Part shown: positions 8,397-13,296 of the stretch, in pieces | How the letters are laid out: the number at the start of each line of letters is the position of its first letter | How positions within the stretch are numbered: the first letter of the stretch is position 1 | Translations under genes and position numbers: made by a program | Assembly (NCBI GenBank): GCA_902765975.1 | Contig: CACXBO010000087.1 | Coordinates: forward strand, 1 to 13,296 | Origin: Oscillospiraceae bacterium | Lineage (GTDB): Bacteria > Bacillota > Clostridia > Oscillospirales > Oscillospiraceae | Reading direction: 5' to 3' | Length of the DNA stretch: 13,296 nt | Notes under the pieces: generated by a model | The model's database searches: none | Seen by the model: only the letters and a program-made list of their open reading frames with translations | Told to the model about the DNA's origin: nothing

Positions 8397-8918
8397 TCAG
8401 TTGACGTCGGGGCTTTCGAGCATGTTTTTTCCGCCCTTCTGGAGAGCGACGATACCTGTGCGGCATAGCTCGATTATGCCGAGAGGACGCACCATCTCAA
8501 TGAAAGCGTCTATCTTTGCGGGAGCTCCGGTGACTTCGACGCAGAGCGCCTCGACGGAGTAGTCGATGATATGCGCCTTGAAAATATCGAGAGCGGACAG
8601 AACCCGCTGATGCTCGTCCGGATCGTTCTTTATCTTAACGAGGATCAGCTCGCGCTGAACTGCGTCGGTCTCCTCAAGCACCTCGACCTTTTTCACGTTG
8701 AAGAGCTTTCGGAGCTGATTGAGCATCTGAGCTCTCGCGTAGCCGTCGCCGGACATCGAGATCGTAATTCGCGAGTATTCCGGACTCTCCGTGACTCCGA
8801 CAGTGAGTGAGTCGATGTTGAAGCCTCGCCTTGTGAACATACTCGTAACTCTCGTAAGCACGCCGTATTTATTGTCGACGTAGACGGCGATAACGAAGCT
8901 GCTTCCTTTATCTTCCAC
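8397..8918 (-). CDS. ilvN: Acetolactate synthase, small (regulatory) subunit
   Basis: Regulatory subunit (173 aa) that binds valine in studied homologues and activates the IlvB catalytic subunit. An N-terminal ACT domain (about residues 7-80) contains the family signature TRRGFNIDSLTVG. It is followed by the C-terminal small-subunit domain starting near ELILVKI. The length is typical of the full-size clostridial and bacilli form (often named ilvH or ilvN; the two names are not distinguished here). Translation starts at GTG (8916-8918), only 2 bp after the ilvB stop. The ribosome binding site AAAGGAG is made from the last ilvB codons, so synthesis is probably coupled to the catalytic subunit. 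The small-to-large subunit ratio would then be set by reinitiation at this GTG. Confidence 0.96.
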   Translation of the reverse strand: MEDKGSSFVIAVYVDNKYGVLTRVTSMFTRRGFNIDSLTVGVTESPEYSRITISMSGDGYARAQMLNQLRKLFNVKKVEVLEETDAVQRELILVKIKNDPDEHQRVLSALDIFKAHIIDYSVEALCVEVTGAPAKIDAFIEMVRPLGIIELCRTGIVALQKGGKNMLESPDVN

Positions 8919-8920
8919 GG

Positions 8921-10588
8921 TTATTCTCCTTTCCTCGTTATCATATCGTCGATAGCCCCGCCCGGAGGCAGCATCGGGAGAACAAACTCGTCCTTGTCGA
9001 TAAGGCAGTCTATAACGGTCACTCCGCCGGAATTGTAAGCCTCGCTGAAGGCAGACTTAAATCCGTCAAGAGTATCGGTGAGAACGCCCTTCGCTCCGAA
9101 GGCCTCGGCGAGCTTTACGTAGTCGACTCGCTTACCGAGCGTGGTAGAGGAGTAGTGCATATTATAGAAAAGTGTCTGCCACTGGCGCACCATACCGAGA
9201 ACGCCGTTGTCCATGATCACGATGGTAAGAGGAACTCCGGACGCTACTGCAGTGCAGAGCTCGTTGAGATTCATACCGAAGGAGCCGTCGCCTGTGATGA
9301 GAACAGTTTTATTTCCGCTTCCGACGGCAGCGCCGATAGCGGCGCCCATTCCGAAGCCCATCGTTCCGAGTCCGCCGGAGGATATCATTTTGCGCGGCTT
9401 TCTGAAGTTTACAAATTGAGCAGCCCACATCTGATGCTGTCCGACGTCGGTTGCGATAACGGTGTCCGCATCGACGGTTTTGTTTATTGCGTCGATCACA
9501 AAATACGGGTCTAACTGCGGGACGGAAGGAATAACGGATTTTTCACGTTCACGAAGTGCGTTTACGTCGCTTATCCACTCCGGATGCTCGGCCTTCTCAA
9601 CTCCGGCAAGAATAGCCTTCAGCGTAGTCTCGATGTTTCCTGAAATACCGATATTCGCCGTAATATTTTTGTTTATTTCCGCGAAATCAAGGTCGATATG
9701 GATTATGTCGGAGTTTTTGGCGAACTTCTGCTTGTTTCCCGTTGCTCGGTCTGAAAATCTCGTTCCGACGGCGATTATCAGGTCTGCCTTGCTAGACGCC
9801 ATTGAAGAAGCGTAATGTCCGTGCATTCCCTGCATTCCGAGGAAACGCGGATGCTCGGTAGGGATAGCGGAAAGCCCCATAAGAGAGCAGCCTATAACAG
9901 CGTCGACCTTGTCTGCAAGCTCCGTAACGAGTCCGTAAGTTTTCGAGCCGATAACTCCGCCGCCGATGTGAATAAATATCTTTTTCCTTGCATTAATAAG
10001 CTCGACGGCTTTTGCAATCCTTGCGGGATCGGGTTCGGGGAGAGGGAAGGGCTCGGCGACGGGCTTGGGCTCAAACTCACCGATTGCTGTTTGGATGTCC
10101 TTCGGTATGTCGATAAGCACGGGGCCGGGTCTGCCGGACTTTGCTATGCGAAAAGCCTCTCGGATCTTGTCGGCAAGCTTATTGACGTCGTGGATAAAAT
10201 AATTATGCTTGGTTATCGGGAGGGTGATGCCGGTTATATCTATCTCCTGAAAGCTGTCGCGCCCAATCATGGACTGAGCGACGTTTCCGGTGATAGCGAC
10301 CATAGGCACGGAGTCAAGCATGGCGGTCGCAATTCCTGTAACGAGATTGGTAGCTCCCGGACCTGATGTTGCGAAACAGACGCCTACCTTGCCCGTTGCT
10401 CTCGAATAGCCGTCGGCAGCGTGAGCCGCGCCCTGCTCGTGAGCCGTGAGATGGTGGCTTATGCGGTCGGAGCTGGTATAGAGTGCATCGTAGATATCGA
10501 GGACCTGTCCGCCCGGATATCCGAAAACGTCTGTAACTCCCTGCTCGATGAGGGTCTCGATAACTATCTGAGCGCCTTTCATTTTCAT
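8921..10588 (-). CDS. ilvB: Acetolactate synthase, large (catalytic) subunit
   Basis: Thiamine-diphosphate, FAD-dependent enzyme (555 aa) that condenses two pyruvates to acetolactate, or pyruvate and 2-oxobutanoate to acetohydroxybutyrate. The three domains are in order: the pyrimidine-binding domain with catalytic Glu51 (AHEQGAAHAADGY), the central FAD-binding domain, and the PP-binding domain with GDG (433-435) through MDN (459-461). RQW around 468-470 is the acetohydroxyacid synthase tryptophan region, which separates it from catabolic ALS and pyruvate oxidase. The adjacent ilvN regulatory subunit confirms the anabolic type. ATG at 10586-10588 lies 10 nt after AAGGAA; a second ATG two codons on is the alternative. 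It starts 16 bp after leuA. Confidence 0.97.
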   Translation of the reverse strand: MKMKGAQIVIETLIEQGVTDVFGYPGGQVLDIYDALYTSSDRISHHLTAHEQGAAHAADGYSRATGKVGVCFATSGPGATNLVTGIATAMLDSVPMVAITGNVAQSMIGRDSFQEIDITGITLPITKHNYFIHDVNKLADKIREAFRIAKSGRPGPVLIDIPKDIQTAIGEFEPKPVAEPFPLPEPDPARIAKAVELINARKKIFIHIGGGVIGSKTYGLVTELADKVDAVIGCSLMGLSAIPTEHPRFLGMQGMHGHYASSMASSKADLIIAVGTRFSDRATGNKQKFAKNSDIIHIDLDFAEINKNITANIGISGNIETTLKAILAGVEKAEHPEWISDVNALREREKSVIPSVPQLDPYFVIDAINKTVDADTVIATDVGQHQMWAAQFVNFRKPRKMISSGGLGTMGFGMGAAIGAAVGSGNKTVLITGDGSFGMNLNELCTAVASGVPLTIVIMDNGVLGMVRQWQTLFYNMHYSSTTLGKRVDYVKLAEAFGAKGVLTDTLDGFKSAFSEAYNSGGVTVIDCLIDKDEFVLPMLPPGGAIDDMITRKGE

Positions 10589-10604
10589 AAGCGTTAATTC
10601 CTTC

Positions 10605-12281
10605 TTACTTTATTGTTTCAGCTGTCATAAGCCTGTTGACAGCGCCAACGAGAGCTTTGATGGATGAGATGATGATATCGCGGCTTACTCCGACGCCCCA
10701 TTCCATCCTGCCCTTGAGATCCTTTATGGCGACGTAAGAGGCCGCGTCGGAACCCGTGTCGGAGGTGAGAGCGTGCTCTGAGTATGCGTCGAGCGAATAG
10801 ACGTCTCCGACGATCTTCTTAAGCGCGTTGGAAACGGCGTCAAGTCGTCCGTTTCCGTAGGCCTGAACGACGGAGGTCTGACCCTTGTAGCTTACTGTCA
10901 CGGTCGCCGTTATGCCGGAAGGCTCCTGCCTGAAGTGCGCCTCAGGGATATTGACCGTGTTTTTGATATTGACGTAGTTTTCCTTAAACAGCGAAAAGAC
11001 CTCGGCGGGCAAAAGCTCTCTGTGTTCTCTGTCGGATATTCCCTTGATAAAGTAGCCAAAGCTCTCGCGCATCTTCGGAGGCAGGTTATATTTGAATTGT
11101 GTTTCAAGAATATACCCGATACCGCCCTTTCCGGACTGGGAATTGATTCTGATAACGTCCGCCTCGTAGATTCTTCCGACGTCGGTCGGGTCGATAGGGA
11201 GGTAGGGAACGGTCCAGGGATCGTTGGAATGATCGATACGCCATTTCATACCCTTTGCGATAGCGTCCTGATGGCTTCCGGAGAAAGCGGCGAACACGAG
11301 CTGACCTGAGTATGGCTGGCGCTCGTAGACTCGCATTCTCGTTACTCGCTCGTAAAGCTCTGTAAGCGCGGGAAGATCGGAGAGCTCAAGCTTCGGATCA
11401 ACTCCCTGCGAATACATATTGAGCGCGAGAGTGACGATATCAACGTTTCCGGTGCGTTCACCGTTGCCGAAAAGGGTTCCCTCTATCCTGTCCGCTCCGG
11501 CGAGAAGCCCAAGCTCGGAATCAGCGATAGCGCAGCCTCTGTCGTTATGCGGGTGAAGGGAGAGAATAATATTCTCGCGGTAATTAAGATTCTTGGACAT
11601 GTATTCGATCTGATTCGCGTAAACGTGCGGCATCGAATGCGATACGGTAACGGGAAGGTTATATATCACCTTATCGTTTTCCGCCGGTTTCCAAACCTCG
11701 GAAACGGCGTTGCATATCTCAAGCGCAAATTCAGGTTCCGTTCCCGTGAAGCTCTCCGGAGAGTACTCAAATCGGAAGTTTCCCTCGGTTTTTTCCCGGT
11801 ATTCCTTGCAGAGCTTCGCGCCGAAAACCGCTATCTCTGTTATCTCTTCCTTCGATCTGCGGAACACCTGCTCACGCTGAGCGACCGAGGTGGAGTTGTA
11901 GAGGTGTACTATTGCGTTCTTCGCGCCCTTTACTGCCTCAAAGGTTTTATGGATGATATGCTCTCTCGACTGCGTCAGCACCTGAATAGCTACGTCGTCG
12001 GGTATGAGATCGTCCTCAATCAGTCTGCGGCAGAACTCATATTCGGTGTCGCTGGCGGCAGGAAAACCGACTTCGATCTCCTTAAAGCCGACCTTGACGA
12101 GAGCCTTGAAGAACTCAAGCTTCTCCTCGAGACTCATCGGCACGACAAGAGCCTGATTGCCGTCTCTGAGATCGACTGAGCACCAGATCGGAGCCTTGTC
12201 AATATAGTCCTTTTTTGCCCAGTCCATTGTGACTGTCGGCGGATTGAAATACTGACGGGTGTATTTCTCGTAACCTTTCAT
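10605..12281 (-). CDS. leuA: 2-isopropylmalate synthase, type 2 (yeast-like)
   Basis: Condenses 3-methyl-2-oxobutanoate with acetyl-CoA, the committed step of leucine synthesis. At 558 aa it belongs to the longer yeast/actinobacterial-like LeuA class rather than the ~510-aa E. coli class. The HMGL-like TIM barrel carries SVDLRDGNQAL (catalytic Arg39, metal Asp40), metal-binding HPHND (His243, His245) and GNGERTGN (272-279). The C-terminal ~130 residues form the LeuA dimerisation/regulatory domain with a YGNGRLDA loop, so leucine feedback inhibition is expected from the family. Homocitrate synthase is unlikely because of the type 2 signature and the leuBCD genes downstream. ATG at 12279-12281 follows GGGAAGG. 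It is the first gene after the T-box leader. Confidence 0.97.
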   Translation of the reverse strand: MKGYEKYTRQYFNPPTVTMDWAKKDYIDKAPIWCSVDLRDGNQALVVPMSLEEKLEFFKALVKVGFKEIEVGFPAASDTEYEFCRRLIEDDLIPDDVAIQVLTQSREHIIHKTFEAVKGAKNAIVHLYNSTSVAQREQVFRRSKEEITEIAVFGAKLCKEYREKTEGNFRFEYSPESFTGTEPEFALEICNAVSEVWKPAENDKVIYNLPVTVSHSMPHVYANQIEYMSKNLNYRENIILSLHPHNDRGCAIADSELGLLAGADRIEGTLFGNGERTGNVDIVTLALNMYSQGVDPKLELSDLPALTELYERVTRMRVYERQPYSGQLVFAAFSGSHQDAIAKGMKWRIDHSNDPWTVPYLPIDPTDVGRIYEADVIRINSQSGKGGIGYILETQFKYNLPPKMRESFGYFIKGISDREHRELLPAEVFSLFKENYVNIKNTVNIPEAHFRQEPSGITATVTVSYKGQTSVVQAYGNGRLDAVSNALKKIVGDVYSLDAYSEHALTSDTGSDAASYVAIKDLKGRMEWGVGVSRDIIISSIKALVGAVNRLMTAETIK

Positions 12282-12298
12282 TGATATTTTCCTTCCCG

Positions 12299-12330
12299 TT
12301 TTGGGTAAAAAAATACTCTTTTACCCAAAA
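12299..12330 (-). repeat. 12-bp inverted repeat overlapping the T-box terminator and ending near the leuA ribosome binding site
   Basis: TTTTGGGTAAAA (12299-12310) and TTTTACCCAAAA (12319-12330) are perfect reverse complements separated by 8 nt. In the leuA mRNA the hairpin ends directly before CGGGAAGG, the leuA ribosome binding site. It lacks a following U run, so it is not itself a terminator. It shares its upstream arm with the terminator 3' arm and uses the terminator U tract as its other arm. Confidence 0.8.
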
Positions 12331-12357
12331 ACAATGATTATGTTCAGGATAAAAGAG
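12307..12357 (-). terminator. T-box intrinsic terminator upstream of leuA
   Basis: In the minus-strand RNA, CTCTTTTATCC (12347-12357) pairs with GGGTAAAAGAG (12316-12326) over 11 positions with one G-U wobble and a 20-nt loop. UAUUUUUUU (12307-12315) follows at once. This is the default off structure when tRNA-Leu is charged. The same U run and the GGGTAAAA arm can also fold into a different hairpin (12299-12330). Confidence 0.87.
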
Positions 12358-12390
12358 ACGAAGATCATTCTCCGCGGTACCACTCTTTTT
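12351..12390 (-). promoter_or_regulatory. T-box antiterminator
   Basis: AAAAGAG (12383-12389) directly before the TGG bulge pairs perfectly with CTCTTTT (12351-12357). A short GCG/CGT helix can continue after the TGGT bulge. The 3' arm is the same CTCTTTT that forms the 5' arm of the terminator, so the two structures exclude each other. Uncharged tRNA-Leu should stabilise this form. Confidence 0.88.
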
Positions 12391-12586
12391 GGCTTAGTAA
12401 GCCCACTCAGTTCGCTTCAAAAAAGCGAGGCCCTGTAACGGGAGCGCCCGGCACAGCTTAATTGCTTTCGCTTTCAGCCTACGGCTCAGGGATGAGCTAT
12501 ACCGCTTTCCGACTCCGCCTTGCAGCGACCGGCGTCTCTCTGTGCCCGGATTGAGCGGCTTATTTCCCTTCAAAGCCATTACGGCT

Positions 12587-12615
12587 ATAATAGCTTTTAC
12601 TATTTAAATTGTCAA
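12587..12615 (-). promoter_or_regulatory. Sigma70-type promoter of the leuA-ilv-leu operon
   Basis: On the minus strand a consensus -35 TTGACA (12610-12615) and -10 TATTAT (12587-12592) are spaced by exactly 17 bp, with AT-rich DNA upstream. Transcription should start near 12580, giving a leader of about 300 nt before leuA. The near-consensus boxes suggest strong basal transcription, with control by termination in the leader. Confidence 0.9.
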
Positions 12616-12717
12616 GGATAATTTAGCTCAAATGGGGTTTGCAATTTGAAATAAAGTATGGTAAGCTTGACGATAAGCGGAGAAAAACCGCATATTACGG
12701 AAGGTGGTATAAAACTA
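12616..12717. other. Divergent intergenic region between the leuA promoter and the lipoprotein gene
   Basis: This AT-rich stretch contains the lipoprotein ribosome binding site (around 12701-12707) and an imperfect dyad TTTGCAATTTGAAA (12638-12651). A small GCGG/CCGC hairpin (12677-12691) is also present. I see no good match to the CodY consensus and no convincing plus-strand promoter. Confidence 0.4.
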
Positions 12718-13296
12718 ATGAAGAAAAGAATCATTGCATTTCTTCTTGCTGCTCTGATGCTTCTTGCCGCCCTTGCAGGCTGCGCCGGGGGAGCGGATAA
12801 GGCTGATGAGGTCGAAGAGAACGAGGATAACGGGCTTCTTGAAGAGGGCTATTATGTCGTTCTCGATGAGGACGGAGAATTCATCTATTATCTGAAGGTA
12901 ACCGGCACAAAGCTAACCTACTTTGATGAGAACGGAGAGGAGACCGAGAAGGTCGGATATAAATATAACGCTAAGAAGGACACTTATAAAACTGACGATG
13001 ACGACGTTTTTACAGTTGAGAAGTCGAAAAAGCAGCTTTGGCTTGTAACCGACGATGAGAAGCTTATGCTTAATCCGATAGAAAAATATGAACTCGGAAC
13101 ATATTACAGCTCTGAGCCTTCTGATGAACCTGCGCCCGCAGAACCCGGCGATGAGCCCGAACCAGAGCCCGAACCCGAACCCGAGCCCGAACCTGAGCCT
13201 GAGCCTGAGCCTGAGCCCGAACCCGAGCCCGAACCCGAGCCCGAACCTGAGCCCGAGCCTGAGCCTGAGCCCGAACCTGAGCCCGAGCCTGCCCCG
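12718..13296 (+). CDS. Predicted lipoprotein with acidic domain and long Glu-Pro tract, 3' end outside window
   Basis: The frame is open from ATG at 12718 to the window edge (193 codons). I do not recognise a family. A lipoprotein signal peptide is clear: MKKR, a hydrophobic stretch (5-20) and the lipobox LAGC with Cys22 as the lipidation site. Residues 23-140 are strongly acidic and rich in Tyr and beta-forming residues, possibly a small beta domain. They contain no Cys or catalytic motif that I can see. From residue 146 the visible part becomes 23 consecutive Glu-Pro dipeptides, then Ala-Pro. Such Pro-rich stretches usually act as stiff spacers, here perhaps carrying a distal domain through the cell wall (inference). 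GAAGGTGG lies 10 nt before the ATG. I see no confident promoter. The gene diverges from the leuA operon across about 125 bp. Confidence 0.85.
   Translation, partial: MKKRIIAFLLAALMLLAALAGCAGGADKADEVEENEDNGLLEEGYYVVLDEDGEFIYYLKVTGTKLTYFDENGEETEKVGYKYNAKKDTYKTDDDDVFTVEKSKKQLWLVTDDEKLMLNPIEKYELGTYYSSEPSDEPAPAEPGDEPEPEPEPEPEPEPEPEPEPEPEPEPEPEPEPEPEPEPEPEPEPEPAP
13153..13290 (+). repeat. Hexanucleotide tandem repeat encoding (Glu-Pro)23
   Basis: There are 23 in-frame units of GARCCN: Glu as GAG or GAA, Pro as CCC or CCT, with one CCA. The codon mix shows the array is not a fresh uniform expansion. A longer period is also visible: units 15-19 (13237-13266) and units 20-23 (13267-13290) follow the same order, giving an almost complete 30-bp tandem copy. 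Confidence 0.97.

Larger units (their letters stand above)
12307..12580 (-). ncRNA. Leucine-type T-box riboswitch leader of the leuA-ilv-leu operon
   Basis: The untranslated leader from about 12580 contains all standard T-box parts. The stem I base pairs 12565-12569 with 12488-12492, and an upper helix pairs 12554-12558 with 12502-12506. The internal loop between them holds the specifier CUC (+ strand 12494-12496), followed by A, which matches a Leu tRNA with anticodon GAG. The distal part has GAGAGA (12535-12540) and a CGCC/GGCG-closed loop with GCTGCAA (12516-12534), the pair of elements that docks on the tRNA elbow. A stem II region follows, then stem III GGCTT-ACT-AAGCC (12391-12403). The T-box motif AGAGTGGTACCGCGG (12372-12386) carries the TGGT bulge that reads the tRNA CCA end. 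The reading-frame choice of the specifier rests partly on leuA being downstream. Confidence 0.95.

Noticed and set aside
12299..12330. 12-bp inverted repeat taken as the leuA attenuator terminator
   Set aside because: No U run follows it on the minus strand; CGGGAAGG, the leuA ribosome binding site, comes next. The hairpin at 12316-12357 followed by seven U residues is the proper terminator.
12394..12579. 61-codon minus-strand frame at the start of the leuA leader, possible leader peptide
   Set aside because: It begins at the predicted transcription start with no ribosome binding site, runs through T-box stems I to III, and has no run of Leu, Ile or Val codons. The conserved T-box structure explains the sequence fully.
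12667..12696. Plus-strand promoter TTGACG, 18 bp, CATATT for the lipoprotein gene
   Set aside because: The -10 box is poor and the start site would fall within or next to the ribosome binding site, leaving no usable leader. The true promoter remains unidentified.
13153..13290. Repeat array as a CRISPR
   Set aside because: There are no spacers; it is a continuous in-frame hexamer repeat inside a coding sequence.

Overview
This window carries an almost complete branched-chain amino acid (BCAA) biosynthesis locus on the minus strand, flanked by two partial plus-strand cell-envelope genes. It looks like a chromosomal segment of a Bacillota (Clostridia-like) bacterium of moderate GC content. The reasons are a canonical T-box riboswitch, strong AGGAGG-type ribosome binding sites, the short single-ACT form of threonine deaminase, the separate ~420/164-residue LeuC/LeuD pair, and a DUF815 ATPase. 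I cannot assign a genus from the sequence alone.

Layout from left to right. (1) 1-270 (+): the 3' end of an L,D-transpeptidase gene, closed by a hairpin that can serve as a terminator on both strands. (2) 322-2698 (-): ilvA, preceded by and overlapping a DUF815 AAA+ ATPase gene. The pair has its own sigma70-type promoter at 2736-2764. (3) 2767-12281 (-): eight BCAA genes in transcription order leuA-ilvB-ilvN-ilvC-ilvD-leuC-leuD-leuB, tightly spaced or overlapping. (4) 12300-12615 (-): a strong promoter and a ~300-nt leucine-type T-box leader. The predicted specifier codon is CUC, and a terminator and an antiterminator compete for the same strand. (5) 12718 to the end (+): a divergent lipoprotein gene, open at the window edge, whose visible 3' part encodes 23 consecutive Glu-Pro dipeptides.

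How the genes work together. IlvA makes 2-oxobutanoate from threonine. IlvBN, IlvC and IlvD turn pyruvate, or pyruvate plus 2-oxobutanoate, into the 2-oxo acids of valine and isoleucine. LeuA, LeuCD and LeuB extend the valine precursor to the leucine 2-oxo acid. The branched-chain aminotransferase (ilvE) is the only step missing and must be elsewhere. Uncharged tRNA-Leu should relieve termination in the leader and switch on all eight genes. ilvA has an extra promoter outside that control, although no terminator separates it from leuB, so readthrough is also expected.

I found no clearly new system. The items most worth a second look are the ATPase gene translationally interlocked with ilvA, the three mutually exclusive hairpins at the T-box terminator, the perfect hairpin between ilvC and ilvD, and the (Glu-Pro)23 lipoprotein. 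All long open frames antisense to the BCAA genes look like shadows.
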